DNA of 64,000 nucleotides from Nitratireductor aquimarinus (GTDB lineage Bacteria > Pseudomonadota > Alphaproteobacteria > Rhizobiales > Rhizobiaceae): NCBI RefSeq assembly GCF_017255295.1, contig NZ_JAFKDE010000005.1, forward strand, positions 248,001 to 312,000, in the 5' to 3' direction. Positions 1-9,508 of this stretch are shown piece after piece. Both the position numbers and the translations under genes were made by a program. The stretch's first letter is position 1, and every line of letters begins with the position of its first letter. A model generated the notes under the pieces. It saw only the letters and a program-made list of their open reading frames with translations, was not told the origin of the DNA and did no database searches.

Positions 1-343
1 TCGCCTTGGCGATGTCCTGCCCCTTCCTGTCCAGATCGGGCAGGAGAACGATATCGAGCTCTTCAAGCGAGAAGGTCTTGCGCACGCGCTCGGCATTCTG
101 CGTCGTGATGCCGATTGCCGCGATGATGCGCTTGCTCGCCGTCTCCGGTTCGACTTCCTCGGTTTTTACCTCGGAGCCCACAATGGCATCGATTGCCTCT
201 TCGCTCTTGAGCCCCTGCGCGGAAAGCGGAGACTGCAAGGCGATGACCATCGTCAATGCAAGTGTGGCCGTCAATGCAAGCGCGGTCGGCAATACAAGTG
301 CGGCTCGTAGCGGCATGGGCCGACATCCGATGTTCAAGGTCAT
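1..343 (-). CDS. Hypothetical exported protein, cut by the left window edge
   Basis: Only the first 114 residues are visible; the 3' end lies outside the window. The N-terminus is a long hydrophobic Ala/Leu-rich segment (residues about 12-37) followed by a plausible signal-peptidase site near SAQ-G (residue 43), so the protein is probably exported. The mature part is acidic and helical-looking (SEEAIDAIVGSEV, then a stretch rich in charged residues). I chose the ATG at 343 because AGGA lies 9 bases upstream; an in-frame ATG at 316 is the alternative. I recognise no domain in the visible part. It is transcribed on the same strand as the cupin gene that follows at 422, with a gap of about 80 bases. 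Confidence 0.6.
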   Translation of the reverse strand, partial: MTLNIGCRPMPLRAALVLPTALALTATLALTMVIALQSPLSAQGLKSEEAIDAIVGSEVKTEEVEPETASKRIIAAIGITTQNAERVRKTFSLEELDIVLLPDLDRKGQDIAKA

Positions 344-421
344 GACTCAATCCTGTAGATTCGCCGCGCAGAAAACATGTTCTGCCAGAGAAGGCAACGG
401 GCGGGGGCCGGGCAGGTTCCC

Positions 422-1105
422 TTACAACCGGGTCGCGTAATCCGAAACCAGCAGCCGACAGGGCTCCTCATCTTCCTCGATTTCGGAGAAGCGGGCGATC
501 GGCTCTGCGAAGATGTTGTCCGTCACGTCATCATTGACGGTCGAGACCTCGCCGATCAGCACGTCCTCCCTCTCGCCCCAGAATGCATGCCAGACGCCCG
601 GCAGAAGCGTGACGCTCTCGCCCGGCTCCAGACGCAGGACTCCGCCGGCATCCACGCGCCGCATCACGCCATCGGTCGGCACTCGCACGGGCGAGACACG
701 GTCGATCCCGCCTTCCGGATCAGACCCGAAAAGCTCGATGCACAGCGTGCCGCCGCCGCGGTTGATGATGTCTTCGGCCTTAATCGCGTGGGTGTGCAGC
801 GGCGCGAGCTGGTCACGCCGGGAGATCATGATCTTCTCGGCATAGAGCATGCCGCGGCCATGCTTCAAATCTTCCTGATTGCCGTTACGCACCGTGAAGA
901 GAAAGAGGCCGCGCCGGTCGAAATCGCCAGCGCCATAGTCGGTGATGTCCCAGCCGAGCCGCGCATCGACAATGCCGTCGATTGCAGCGCGCCGGTGCTT
1001 CATCTCTTCCGGGGTCCAGTCGGCGAAGGGCGGCAGCACGTAGCCGAAGGAGCGGATGAACTCTTCTCCCTGGCGCAGGATCTCGTTCACTCTCGAGCGC
1101 TTCAC
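422..1105 (-). CDS. D-lyxose isomerase family cupin (sugar isomerase)
   Basis: A 227-residue cupin protein resembling bacterial D-lyxose ketol-isomerases, which interconvert D-lyxose and D-xylulose (or mannose and fructose) using a divalent metal. The expected cupin metal ligands are visible: the His pair in PLHTHAIKAEDI, a Glu in the following GGGTLCIELFG strand, and a late His in LLPGVWHAFWG. The start is the GTG at 1105, preceded by GAGGGAGG at good spacing; the upstream in-frame extension is not protein-like. No sugar transporter or kinase sits next to it, so its physiological substrate is not shown by context. Family assignment is good; exact sugar is inference. Confidence 0.8.
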   Translation of the reverse strand: MKRSRVNEILRQGEEFIRSFGYVLPPFADWTPEEMKHRRAAIDGIVDARLGWDITDYGAGDFDRRGLFLFTVRNGNQEDLKHGRGMLYAEKIMISRRDQLAPLHTHAIKAEDIINRGGGTLCIELFGSDPEGGIDRVSPVRVPTDGVMRRVDAGGVLRLEPGESVTLLPGVWHAFWGEREDVLIGEVSTVNDDVTDNIFAEPIARFSEIEEDEEPCRLLVSDYATRL

Positions 1106-1187
1106 CGCAACCTCCCTCGTGCGAAACCAACTTGATGTGTGGTCGTAGCGCAAGCCCGGCATTCCGCCAAGGTGTTTTGCCCGGCCG

Positions 1188-1219
1188 GATCTTGCGTAAC
1201 CCACTTGATCTTGCGCAAC
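1188..1219. repeat. Direct repeat in the divergent promoter region
   Basis: Two near-identical 13-mers, GATCTTGCGTAAC (1188-1200) and GATCTTGCGCAAC (1207-1219), start 19 bp apart between the divergent isomerase (422-1105) and transporter (1301) genes. Nearly two helical turns apart, they could be a tandem regulator site. No regulator gene is adjacent. Confidence 0.35.
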
Positions 1220-1300
1220 GCACCGGCCAGCCTCATCAATAGAATGCCCATCCTCAAACCGGCGTCGCACCGGACATGAAGCACAAACCGGGATCTCTCG

Positions 1301-2506
1301 ATGTATCTGAACGCCGTTATCCTGCTGACCGTCGTCGCGGTGATGCTGGCGCTGTGGTCGCCGCGTCTCCATGGCCGGCCGACATGGAGGGCGATGACCA
1401 CGCCGCTGGCCTCCATCATCGGCAGCGGGTTTCTCGTTCTGGGGCCAATCCTCAATTTCGCCTATGGCGTCAACGCGCCGCTCGTCATGCTGGCGCTGTG
1501 TCTGGGCGCGTATCTGTTCGGCGCGGCGATCCGCTACAATATGAGCATGCTGCAGGCGGAAGCGGGACGACACGGCAGCAGGCTGGAAACGCTTCTGGAA
1601 ACGACAGCCTCAGCGAGCCTCGGCTTCGCCTACATCGTGTCGGTCGCCTATTATCTGAATCTGTTCGGCGCTTTCGGCGTAAGCCTGACCGAAGCGAACC
1701 AGCCAACGGACGCCCGGCTTCTGACATCGGCCGTCTATGTGCTGATCCTGATGGTTGGCTGGACGCGCGGTTTCCGGGCGCTCGAAAAGATGGAGTACGC
1801 GTCCGTCGCGCTCAAGCTCGCCATCATTGCCGGCCTGCTGGTCGGTCTCGGCATCTACTTCATACAGCATGTGTCGGCGCATGACATGATCCTGCGCGCG
1901 CCAAGTGTGAGCGGCTGGCACGCCATCGCCCTTGCCTTCGGACTGATCGTGACGGTTCAGGGGTTTGAGACGTCGCGCTATCTCGGCCGCGACTACGACA
2001 CGCCGACGCTGATCCGCTCGATGAAGCTGGCGCAATGGATCTCGACCGGCATCTATATGAGCTACATCCTGCTGATCAGCTACACATTCGACATCGACGG
2101 GCAACCGCTCACGGAAACGGCCATCATTGGCATGATGGCCGCCGTCGCGCCGATCCTCTCCGTGCTTCTGGTGGCAGCGGGACTGGCCGCGCAGTTCAGC
2201 GCGGCAGTGGCGGACACGAGCGGATCGGGCGGGCTTCTGACAGAGCTGACGCGCGGTCGGCTTACGCCAAGGCGGTCCTACGCCCTGCTTGTGGCGGTGG
2301 GCCTCGCTCTCACCTGGTCGGCGGATGTGTTCCACATCATCAGCTACGCGTCGCGGGCCTTCGCGCTTTACTACATGCTGCAGGCCGCACTTGCCGCAGC
2401 CAAGGCATGGCGTGATGCAAACAGCCCGTGGCGCGCGGCGGGGTTCGCCGCGCTGGCGCTGCTCGGCCTGGCGATCCTGGTTCTGGGGGTGCCGGTCGAG
2501 ACGTAA
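1301..2506 (+). CDS. Polytopic membrane protein, APC-like transporter of unknown substrate
   Basis: A 401-residue integral membrane protein with about ten to eleven hydrophobic segments across its length. Organisation, length and short motifs such as TVQGFETSRYLG and SGSGGLLTELTRGR recall amino-acid/nucleobase permeases of the APC superfamily, but no diagnostic family signature is clear enough to assign a substrate. It is divergently transcribed from the sugar isomerase and convergent with the AsnC-like gene, so it is probably monocistronic. The start ATG at 1301 is preceded by GGGATCTC, a weak ribosome site. Function is not assigned. Confidence 0.6.
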   Translation: MYLNAVILLTVVAVMLALWSPRLHGRPTWRAMTTPLASIIGSGFLVLGPILNFAYGVNAPLVMLALCLGAYLFGAAIRYNMSMLQAEAGRHGSRLETLLETTASASLGFAYIVSVAYYLNLFGAFGVSLTEANQPTDARLLTSAVYVLILMVGWTRGFRALEKMEYASVALKLAIIAGLLVGLGIYFIQHVSAHDMILRAPSVSGWHAIALAFGLIVTVQGFETSRYLGRDYDTPTLIRSMKLAQWISTGIYMSYILLISYTFDIDGQPLTETAIIGMMAAVAPILSVLLVAAGLAAQFSAAVADTSGSGGLLTELTRGRLTPRRSYALLVAVGLALTWSADVFHIISYASRAFALYYMLQAALAAAKAWRDANSPWRAAGFAALALLGLAILVLGVPVET

Positions 2507-2519
2507 GACCGGACCGGGA

Positions 2520-2756
2520 TCAGAACGCCTTGAAGGTCAAAGTGGTGAGCGAACGGCGAATGCCGGGCACATTGGCGATGTTCTCGCTGACGAACTTGCC
2601 GATATCGACACCGTCATCGATGTAGACCTTCATGAGCAGGTCGTAATCGCCGCTCGTGGAGTAAAGCTCCGAGGCGATTTCGCGCTTGTAGAGTTCGTCG
2701 GCCACCTCATAGGTCTTGCCGGGTTTGCAGCGCAGTTGAACGAAGACAGGTCTCAT
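2520..2756 (-). CDS. Stand-alone Lrp/AsnC ligand-binding (RAM) domain protein
   Basis: A 78-residue protein consisting only of the AsnC_trans_reg/RAM ferredoxin-like domain (MRPVFVQLRCKPGKTYEVAD... SGDYDLLMKVYIDD... GIRRSLTTLTFKAF). Full Lrp/AsnC regulators carry a helix-turn-helix of about 60 residues before this fold; none is present here, so it may bind amino acids or hetero-oligomerise with a complete regulator. The start ATG at 2756 has GGAG upstream. It lies 55 bases downstream of the formamidase-like gene on the same strand and is probably co-transcribed. In several bacteria an Lrp/AsnC member regulates kynurenine genes; a link here is inference. Confidence 0.8.
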   Translation of the reverse strand: MRPVFVQLRCKPGKTYEVADELYKREIASELYSTSGDYDLLMKVYIDDGVDIGKFVSENIANVPGIRRSLTTLTFKAF

Positions 2757-2811
2757 AAGGGCTCCATGGAGCAAGTTCGAAACAGGGTCGGGCCAGACTT
2801 GGCCCATCGCG

Positions 2812-3642
2812 TTACGCTGTCAACAGACAGCGCACGATCTGATGGGATGAATCCGCGAGCCCGTCAATGACATCGAAATGATGGCGGTCGGGTTCTTCCA
2901 CAGCAGCGGTCTGCGCACCAAGCCCGACCCAGACATTGGCGAGAAGAGCATTCTGGCGCAGGAACTCGCTCCGCTCCGAAGCGCCAACCCAGCAGGTTAC
3001 GCGCACGCCAGGGATGGGCGCGAGCAGCGCCGGGCTTTCCGCCAGCGCCTCCTCATGCGTGATCTTCAGCCCCTCATTCATCGCCGTCTTCATCATCGGG
3101 CGCAGATCATGCACGCCGGAGATCGACAGGACATGGCGAAGGCGCGCGCGCACATCCGCAGGCAGCGGTGAGGTCTCGCAGGCCATGCGCGAGGCAAGGT
3201 GGCCGCCCGCCGAATGGCCGGTCAGGACAAGCGGTCCATCGACACGACGGGCAGCGGCGGTGACCGCCGCGCCGATCTCGCGCACGATGCCCGAAATCGA
3301 GTTTTCGGGGCACAGCGTGTAGGACGGCATGGCCACCGCATAGCCGCTGTCGACCGCACCGGCGGCCAGATGCGACCAGAAGCTCTTGTCGAGTTTCAGC
3401 CAGAAACCGCCATGGATGAACACCACCAGACCGGCCGGCTTTCCTTCCGGCAGAAACAGGTCGAAGCGGTTGCGTGCGCCGTCGCCATAGGGAATGTCGA
3501 GCTCGGCCCGGCCAGCGGCCGAAAGCGCATCACGATAGGCCTGCGCCGGGGCTACCCAGGCATCCGGCCAGCGGTCGCCCTGCGGAATGTTGACGCCATT
3601 CGCATAGGCGTCATCCCAGTCCGAAACCTGACGATAGAACAT
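2812..3642 (-). CDS. Alpha/beta hydrolase, kynurenine formamidase (AFMID)-like
   Basis: A 276-residue alpha/beta-hydrolase with the oxyanion-hole motif HGGFW and the nucleophile elbow GHSAG, plus a late DRHHFDVID segment that supplies the catalytic His. This combination and the length fit the esterase-type N-formylkynurenine formamidases (BNA7/AFMID), which hydrolyse N-formylkynurenine to kynurenine. The start at 3642 is supported by GGAGGGAG about 7 bases upstream. It is divergent from the anthranilyl-CoA operon that contains tryptophan 2,3-dioxygenase, the enzyme that makes N-formylkynurenine, so the assignment is well supported by context. A general carboxylesterase is the alternative. Confidence 0.75.
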   Translation of the reverse strand: MFYRQVSDWDDAYANGVNIPQGDRWPDAWVAPAQAYRDALSAAGRAELDIPYGDGARNRFDLFLPEGKPAGLVVFIHGGFWLKLDKSFWSHLAAGAVDSGYAVAMPSYTLCPENSISGIVREIGAAVTAAARRVDGPLVLTGHSAGGHLASRMACETSPLPADVRARLRHVLSISGVHDLRPMMKTAMNEGLKITHEEALAESPALLAPIPGVRVTCWVGASERSEFLRQNALLANVWVGLGAQTAAVEEPDRHHFDVIDGLADSSHQIVRCLLTA

Positions 3643-3749
3643 GTTCAATTCTCCCTCCGCGCCGCCCTCCGCACATGGCAACAGGGCCTGCATAGCCGTG
3701 CCAGCCTCCACTGTCATCATTGCGGATCGTGATGTACACTGCGCCCAGA

Positions 3750-3800
3750 CCGGACATATTTCAACCTTAAAATTTCATGCTTGAAATGTCGTCTGTCCGG
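3750..3800. promoter_or_regulatory. Nested palindromes in the divergent promoter of the anthranilyl-CoA operon
   Basis: Between the divergent formamidase and monooxygenase genes, CCGGACA (3750-3756) is mirrored by TGTCCGG (3794-3800). Inside lies ATTTCA-TGCT-TGAAAT (3772-3787), and a further ATTTCAA half-site is at 3758-3764. The position and symmetry fit an operator controlling both directions. The MarR protein encoded at 7072 is the obvious candidate ligand, but this is inference. Confidence 0.5.
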
Positions 3801-3861
3801 TGCAATGCTCCAAGCTTACAAAGCCAGGCGTAGAGCAATCCTGGGAGGAAGGAGCTCGAGC

Positions 3862-6153
3862 ATGAAAGTCGCAATTCTCGGCGGTGGTCCGGCGGGCCTC
3901 TATTTCGCAATCTCCATGAAGCTGCGCGATGCAGCCCACGACATCACGGTCTTCGAGCGCAACAAGCCCGACGACACGTTCGGCTGGGGCGTGGTTCTCT
4001 CTGACGAAACCCTCGACAATCTGGCGGAAAACGACCCCGTCAGCGCCGAGCGCATCCGCGAGCATTTCGCCTATTGGGACGACATCGCCGTGGTGCACAA
4101 GGGCGTGCGCACGCTCTCCACGGGGCACGGTTTCTGCGGCATTGGCCGCATGCGCCTGCTCATTCTCTTGCAGGAGCGCGCCCGCGAACTCGGCATCAGG
4201 CTCGAATTCGAGACGGAGATCGACGATCCCCGCCCCTTCATGGCCGAATACGACATGGTGCTGGCCTCCGACGGCCTGAACTCGCGGACGCGAACCACCT
4301 TCGCCGACGTGTTCAAGCCCGACATCGACGTGCGCAAATGCAAGTTCGTCTGGCTCGGCACCCATCAGAAATTCGACGACGCCTTCACCTTCATCTTCGA
4401 GAAGACGGAGCATGGCTGGGTGTGGGCGCACGCCTACCAGTTCGATGACGAGACCGCGACTTTCATCGTGGAGTGCGGCCCGGAGACCTGGGAGAAGTTT
4501 GGCTTCGGCGAAATGAGCCAGCAGGATTCCATCGCCGTATGCGAGCGGATCTTCAAGGATCATCTGGGCGGCCACAAGCTGATGACCAACGCCAACCACA
4601 TTCGTGGTTCGGCATGGATCAACTTCCCGCGCGTGCTGTGCGAACGCTGGTCGCATGAGAATATCGCGCTGATGGGCGATGCGGCGGCAAGCGCGCATTT
4701 CTCCATCGGCTCGGGCACCAAGCTGGCGCTCGAAAGCGCCATCGCGCTGGCCGAATATCTGCACACCGAACCGACGCTGAAAGAAGCCTTCGACAAATAC
4801 GAAGACGCTCGGCGGCTGGAAGTGCTGCGCCTGCAGTCGGCGGCGCGCAACTCGCTGGAGTGGTTCGAGGAGGTGGAGCGCTATCTCGATCTCGACCCGG
4901 TGCAGTTCAACTATTCGCTGCTCACCCGCTCGCAGCGCATCAGCCATGAGAACCTGCGCCTGCGTGATCCCGAATGGCTTGCGGATGCGGAGACCTGGTT
5001 CCAGCAGCAGGCAGGCGCCGAGGACAATGCCGCCCGCGCGCCCATGTTCGCGCCCTACAAGCTGCGCGGCCTGACACTGAAGAACCGCGTCGTCGTCTCG
5101 CCCATGGCTCAGTACAAGGCCGTCGACGGCTGCCCGACCGACTGGCACATGGTGCATTATTGCGAGCGCGCCAAGGGCGGCGCGGGTCTCGTCTATATCG
5201 AGATGACCTGTGTGAGCCCCGAGGGCCGCATCACGCCCGGCTGCCCCGGTTTCTACAAGCCGGAGCACGAAGCCGCTTGGACGCGCATCGTCGATTTCGT
5301 TCACCGTGAGACCGATGCGCGGATCTGCGCGCAGATCGGCCATTCGGGTCCCAAGGGCTCGACCCAGCTCGGCTGGGAAGAGATGGACGCACCGCTGAAA
5401 GACGGCAACTGGCCACTCATGGCCGCCTCCGAAGTGGCATGGTCCGACGCGAACCAGACGCCGAAGGCGATGGACCGCGACGACATGGACGCGGTGCGCG
5501 ACCAGTTCGTCGCTGCCGCCGGGATGGCGGAGCGCTGCGGGTTCGACATGCTCGAACTGCACTTTGCGCACGGCTATCTGCTGTCGTCCTTCATCTCGCC
5601 GATGACCAACAAGCGCACGGATGACTATGGCGGCAGCCTGGAAAACCGCATGCGCTATCCGCTGGAGATCTTCGCTGCGGTTCGGGCCGCATGGCCGGAA
5701 GAGAAGCCGATCTCGGTGCGCATCTCGGCCAATGACTGGGTGGGCGACGCAGGCGTGACCCCGGCCGAAGCCGTGGAGATTGCGCGCATGCTGCAGGAAG
5801 CCGGCGTCGACATCTGCGACGTCTCGGCGGGCCAGACCTCGAAACAGGCGCGCCCGGTTTATGGCCGCATGTTCCAGACCCCGTTCTCCGACCGCATCCG
5901 CAACGAGACCGGCATGGCGACCATGGCCGTCGGAAACATCTATGAGCCGGATCACGTCAACTCGATCCTGATGGCCGGCCGCGCAGACCTCGTCTGCCTC
6001 GCCCGTCCGCATCTGGCCGATCCCTACTGGACGCTGCATGCTGCGGCAACGCTGGGCGACAGGGGCGTGACCTGGCCCGATCCCTATCTGCCCGGCCGCG
6101 ACCAGCTCTACCGGCTTGCCGAGCGGGCCGAACAGATGACGGGGAAGGTGTGA
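3862..6153 (+). CDS. 2-aminobenzoyl-CoA monooxygenase/reductase-type fusion flavoprotein
   Basis: A 763-residue fusion of two flavoenzymes. Residues 1 to about 380 form an FAD aromatic hydroxylase of the salicylate-hydroxylase type (GGGPAG at 7-12; [15 protein letters not shown] near 272-286). Residues about 395-760 form an old-yellow-enzyme FMN reductase ([43 protein letters not shown]). This architecture is that of Azoarcus 2-aminobenzoyl-CoA monooxygenase/reductase, which hydroxylates and then reduces the ring of anthranilyl-CoA to 2-amino-5-oxocyclohex-1-enecarboxyl-CoA. GGGAGGAAGGAG precedes the ATG. Neighbouring CoA ligase, hydratase and dehydrogenase genes support the role. The N-terminal half also resembles salicylyl-CoA 5-hydroxylase, the main alternative. 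Confidence 0.88.
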   Translation: MKVAILGGGPAGLYFAISMKLRDAAHDITVFERNKPDDTFGWGVVLSDETLDNLAENDPVSAERIREHFAYWDDIAVVHKGVRTLSTGHGFCGIGRMRLLILLQERARELGIRLEFETEIDDPRPFMAEYDMVLASDGLNSRTRTTFADVFKPDIDVRKCKFVWLGTHQKFDDAFTFIFEKTEHGWVWAHAYQFDDETATFIVECGPETWEKFGFGEMSQQDSIAVCERIFKDHLGGHKLMTNANHIRGSAWINFPRVLCERWSHENIALMGDAAASAHFSIGSGTKLALESAIALAEYLHTEPTLKEAFDKYEDARRLEVLRLQSAARNSLEWFEEVERYLDLDPVQFNYSLLTRSQRISHENLRLRDPEWLADAETWFQQQAGAEDNAARAPMFAPYKLRGLTLKNRVVVSPMAQYKAVDGCPTDWHMVHYCERAKGGAGLVYIEMTCVSPEGRITPGCPGFYKPEHEAAWTRIVDFVHRETDARICAQIGHSGPKGSTQLGWEEMDAPLKDGNWPLMAASEVAWSDANQTPKAMDRDDMDAVRDQFVAAAGMAERCGFDMLELHFAHGYLLSSFISPMTNKRTDDYGGSLENRMRYPLEIFAAVRAAWPEEKPISVRISANDWVGDAGVTPAEAVEIARMLQEAGVDICDVSAGQTSKQARPVYGRMFQTPFSDRIRNETGMATMAVGNIYEPDHVNSILMAGRADLVCLARPHLADPYWTLHAAATLGDRGVTWPDPYLPGRDQLYRLAERAEQMTGKV

Positions 6154-6177
6154 TCATGTTTTCCGAGCGCTGGCTCT

Positions 6178-6288
6178 GCCCCTCATCCTCACCTTCTCCC
6201 CGCGCACGGGGAGAAGGGGGCATCAACGTTGCCGCTTCGTCCTTCTCCCCGCCTGCGGGGAGAAGGTGCCGGCAGGCGGATGAGGGGC
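6178..6288. repeat. RIME-like palindromic repeat, copy 1
   Basis: A 111-bp element with terminal inverted repeats GCCCCTCATCC / GGATGAGGGGC enclosing two hairpins of CCTTCTCCCC / GGGGAGAAGG (6192-6217 and 6241-6266) and TGCCGGCA. It sits between the fusion flavoprotein and the SDR. The layout matches rhizobial intergenic mosaic elements (RIME); related copies lie near 13180, 40273 and 41487. Confidence 0.75.
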
Positions 6289-6319
6289 ATCGCCCGGCTT
6301 CAAAGAAAGGGCCGACACG

Positions 6320-7078
6320 ATGACCGGTTCACGCCACGCACTTGTGACAGGCGGCGGAACGGGCGTCGGCGAGGCCGTGGCCCTTGCGCTCGCAGAAGCC
6401 GGCATCGATGTCACGATCTGCGGGCGGCGCGCCGAGCCGCTTGAAAAAGTGGCGGCCCGGCACGAGCGCATCCATGCGCTGACCGCCGACGTGACCGACG
6501 AAGCCTCGATGCAGGCGCTCTACGAGACGGCGGAAGCCGCGCGCGGCCCCTTCGACATCGTCATTGCCAATGCGGGCACGGCGTCGAGCGCGCCCGCCCA
6601 TCGCACGAAGCTCGAAGACTGGAACCGCATCCTCGACGTCAACATGACCGGGGCGTTCCTGAGCGTGAAGCCAGCGCTTTCGCCCATGGCCAAGCGCGGC
6701 AATGGCCGCATCATCTTCATCGCGTCCGTGGCCGGCCTGAAGGGCTACGCCTATGTCGCGCCCTATGTTGCATCGAAGCATGGCGTCATCGGCCTGATGC
6801 GCGCACTCTCCGTCGAGCTGGTGAAGACCGGCGTGACGGTGAACGCGATCTGCCCCGGTTACGTGGAAACCGAGATGCTGGAAGAATCCATTCAGCGCGT
6901 GGTCGAGAAGACCGGGCGCAGCCACGAGGAAGCCCGCAAGGGGTTCGTCGAAGCCAATCCCCATGGCCGGCTGATTCAGCCCCGGGAAGTGGCCGCTGCT
7001 GCGCTTTGGCTCATCAGCCCCGAGGCCAATTCGGTCACCGGCCAGTCGATTTCCATCTCTGGAGGTGAAACATGGTAA
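6320..7078 (+). CDS. SDR-family 3-hydroxyacyl-CoA dehydrogenase-like oxidoreductase
   Basis: A 252-residue classical short-chain dehydrogenase. It has the NAD(P) motif TGGGTGVG (residues 10-17), the NAG motif (IVIANAGTA), catalytic Ser136 and the Y149-x3-K153 pair, and ends in the usual TGQSISISGG. In this operon the expected job is to oxidise a 3-hydroxyacyl-CoA intermediate during beta-oxidation-like opening of the reduced anthranilyl-CoA ring; substrate is inferred from context. Its stop overlaps the start of the MarR gene (ATGGTAA), indicating translational coupling. It lies 167 bases after the fusion flavoprotein gene, with a RIME-like repeat in the gap. Confidence 0.85.
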   Translation: MTGSRHALVTGGGTGVGEAVALALAEAGIDVTICGRRAEPLEKVAARHERIHALTADVTDEASMQALYETAEAARGPFDIVIANAGTASSAPAHRTKLEDWNRILDVNMTGAFLSVKPALSPMAKRGNGRIIFIASVAGLKGYAYVAPYVASKHGVIGLMRALSVELVKTGVTVNAICPGYVETEMLEESIQRVVEKTGRSHEEARKGFVEANPHGRLIQPREVAAAALWLISPEANSVTGQSISISGGETW

Positions 7079-7548
7079 GCGCTCCCCTCGCCGCTGTTCG
7101 CAGCGGCGCTCCGGCAAAGGAACGCCTGCGCCTGTGGATCAGAATTCTGCGCGCCTCGCGCCTGGTCGAGGCGGTTCTGCGCGAACGGCTCAAAGCCCGC
7201 TTCAACACCACGCTGCCGCGCTTCGATGTGCTGTCGGTGCTCGACCGCGCGCCCGAAGGCATGGCGATGAGCGACATCTCGCGCTTTCTCCTCGTGTCGA
7301 ACGGCAATGTGACCGGGATCGTGGAACGGCTCGTCACCGACGGGCTCGCCTGCCGCACGAAGCGCGACGGCGACCGCCGCACCTCGATCATCAAGCTGAC
7401 GCCGGCCGGCAAGGAAGCCTTCGCCGCCATGGCCGAAGCGCATGAGCGCTGGATCAACGAACTGCTCGGCAATCTGCCCGAGGAGGAAGCCCGGGCGCTG
7501 GCCGGCACACTCAAGACATTCGAAAGCAATTGGGAGGGCGGGGTATGA
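7072..7548 (+). CDS. MarR-family transcriptional regulator
   Basis: A 158-residue winged-helix MarR protein: helices around [24 protein letters not shown], recognition helix region [23 protein letters not shown], and wing [17 protein letters not shown]. MarR proteins are usually ligand-responsive repressors of the operons that contain them, so an aromatic acid or acyl-CoA effector is likely. It overlaps the SDR stop by a few bases and its own stop overlaps the next start (ATGA), so it is made from the catabolic operon itself. The nested palindromes at 3750-3800 are a candidate target. Confidence 0.88.
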   Translation: MVSAPLAAVRSGAPAKERLRLWIRILRASRLVEAVLRERLKARFNTTLPRFDVLSVLDRAPEGMAMSDISRFLLVSNGNVTGIVERLVTDGLACRTKRDGDRRTSIIKLTPAGKEAFAAMAEAHERWINELLGNLPEEEARALAGTLKTFESNWEGGV

Positions 7549-8357
7549 GCTCCATGGCGGGATTAAAGCCGCAGCATTTCATCTGGCGGATGGAGGGCAA
7601 TGTCGCGCTGATCCAGCTTGACCGGCCCGACCGCAAGAACCCGCTCACCTTCGAGTCCTATGCCGAGCTGCGCGATACGTTCCGCGCCCTGCCCTATGCG
7701 GATGACGTGGATGCGGTCGTGTTCCTGCCCAATGGCGGAAACTTCTGCTCGGGCGGCGATGTGCACGACATAATCGGCCCGCTGGTCGACATGGACATGA
7801 AGGGCCTGCTCGCCTTCACCCGCATGACCGGCGATCTGGTGAAGGCGATGATCGCCTGCAACAAGCCGATCATCTCCGCCATCGACGGCGTGGCGGTTGG
7901 CGCCGGCGCAATCATCGCCATGGCGTCCGACCTGCGGCTGGCGACACCGGAGGCGAAGGCCGCATTTCTGTTCACCCGCGTCGGGCTGGCAGGCTGCGAC
8001 ATGGGCGCATGCGCCATGCTCCCGCGCATCATCGGTCAGGGCCGTGCGGCGGAACTGCTCTACACCGGCCGTTCCATGAGCGCGGAGGAAGGCGAGCGCT
8101 GGGGCTTCTACAACAGGCTCGTCGCCGCCGACGCGCTTGAAGCGGAGGCGCTGAACATGGCCGCGCGGATCGCCGCCGGACCGACCTTCGCGCATGGCAT
8201 CACCAAGACGCAGCTCAATCAGGAATGGTCGATGGGTCTGGAACAGGCCATCGAGGCGGAAGCCCAGGCGCAGGCGATCTGCATGCAGACCCGGGATTTC
8301 GAGCGCGCCTACCGCGCGTTCGTCGCCAAGGAAAAACCGGTTTTCGAGGGGGATTGA
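7545..8357 (+). CDS. Enoyl-CoA hydratase/isomerase family protein
   Basis: A 270-residue crotonase-fold protein: the oxyanion-hole segments [12 protein letters not shown] and [21 protein letters not shown] are clear, and the helix [25 protein letters not shown] carries the catalytic region. In the anthranilyl-CoA operon it would hydrate or hydrolytically open the alicyclic CoA intermediate. The ATG at 7545 overlaps the marR stop (ATGA); a TTG-initiated form from 7530 is less likely. Its stop overlaps the acyl-CoA dehydrogenase start by one base. Family certain; exact step inferred. Confidence 0.88.
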   Translation: MSSMAGLKPQHFIWRMEGNVALIQLDRPDRKNPLTFESYAELRDTFRALPYADDVDAVVFLPNGGNFCSGGDVHDIIGPLVDMDMKGLLAFTRMTGDLVKAMIACNKPIISAIDGVAVGAGAIIAMASDLRLATPEAKAAFLFTRVGLAGCDMGACAMLPRIIGQGRAAELLYTGRSMSAEEGERWGFYNRLVAADALEAEALNMAARIAAGPTFAHGITKTQLNQEWSMGLEQAIEAEAQAQAICMQTRDFERAYRAFVAKEKPVFEGD

Positions 8358-9499
8358 TGGCTGATCGTTCGTTTCTGGACTGGCCTTTCTTCGAGCAGCG
8401 CCACCGCGACTGGGCCGACAGGCTGGATGCGTGGTGCGCCAAAAACCTCCCCGTCGACCACAGCGATGTGGACGCCGCCTGCCGCGACCTCGTCGCCCGG
8501 CTTGGCGAAGCGGGTTTCCTGAAACCCACCGCAGTCGACACGGCCAATCCCGGCCCGCTCGACGTGCGCACATTGTGCCTGACCCGTGAAACGCTGGCCC
8601 GTCATGACGGGCTGGCCGATTTCGCGTTCGCCATGCAGGGCCTCGGCACCGGGGCGATCAGCCTGTTCGGCACGCCGGAGCAGCAGCAATGGCTCGACAG
8701 GACGCGGGCGGGCAAGGCGCTCTCGGCTTTCGCCCTGTCGGAACCGCGCTCCGGTTCGGACGTGGCGAACATGGACATGGCCGCCACCCGGGACGGCGGC
8801 GACTATGTGCTGTCCGGCGAGAAGACCTGGATCTCCAATGGCGGCATCGCCGACCTTTACACCGTGTTTGCCCGCACCGGCGAAGCGCCGGGCGCAAGAG
8901 GCATCTCGGCCTTTCTCGTACCTGCCGACACGCCGGGGCTGGAGGTCGCGGAGCGCCTCGACGTGATCGCGCCGCATCCTCTGGCGCGGCTTGCCTTCAA
9001 CGATGTGCGCGTGCCCGCCTCCGCCATGATCGGCAAGCCGGGCGATGGCTTCAAGATCGCCATGTCGGTGCTCGACGTGTTTCGCTCGACCGTGGGTGCG
9101 GCCGCACTCGGCTTCGCACGCCGCGCGCTTGATGAGACCCTGGACCGGGCAGGCAGCCGCGAGCTTTTCGGTGCGCCGCTGTTCGACCTGCAGATGGTGC
9201 AGGGACATATCGCCGAGATGGCGCTCGACATCGACGCTGCAGCACTCCTCATCTACCGCGCAGCCTGGACCAAGGACATGGGCGCACCGCGCGTCACCCG
9301 CGAGGCGGCAATGGCCAAGCTGTTCGCCACCGACCGGGCGCAGGAGGTGATCGACAAGGCAGTGCAGATACATGGCGGCGACGGTGTGCGCCGCGGACAC
9401 ATTGTGGAGAGCCTGTACCGGGAGATCAGGGCGCTCCGCATTTATGAGGGCGCATCGGACGTCCAGAAAGTCGTGATCGCACGGCAAACGATGAAATAG
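8357..9499 (+). CDS. Acyl-CoA dehydrogenase
   Basis: A 380-residue FAD acyl-CoA dehydrogenase: N-terminal helical domain, the middle-domain signatures [14 protein letters not shown] and [12 protein letters not shown], and the C-terminal helical domain ending with [25 protein letters not shown]-type sequence followed by IYEGASDVQ. It introduces a double bond alpha,beta to the CoA thioester and passes electrons to ETF. The ATG overlaps the preceding stop (TGATG), so it is coupled to the hydratase. Context suggests that it acts on the ring-derived CoA ester rather than on fatty acids. Confidence 0.88.
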   Translation: MADRSFLDWPFFEQRHRDWADRLDAWCAKNLPVDHSDVDAACRDLVARLGEAGFLKPTAVDTANPGPLDVRTLCLTRETLARHDGLADFAFAMQGLGTGAISLFGTPEQQQWLDRTRAGKALSAFALSEPRSGSDVANMDMAATRDGGDYVLSGEKTWISNGGIADLYTVFARTGEAPGARGISAFLVPADTPGLEVAERLDVIAPHPLARLAFNDVRVPASAMIGKPGDGFKIAMSVLDVFRSTVGAAALGFARRALDETLDRAGSRELFGAPLFDLQMVQGHIAEMALDIDAAALLIYRAAWTKDMGAPRVTREAAMAKLFATDRAQEVIDKAVQIHGGDGVRRGHIVESLYREIRALRIYEGASDVQKVVIARQTMK

Positions 9500-9508
9500 G
9501 GAGGAAAC

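Noticed and set aside
377-1135. A 252-codon plus-strand frame
   Set aside because: Antisense to the D-lyxose-isomerase-like gene, which has a good ribosome site and cupin metal ligands.
3775-6039. A 754-codon minus-strand frame
   Set aside because: Antisense to the fused flavoprotein; no motifs and no ribosome site.
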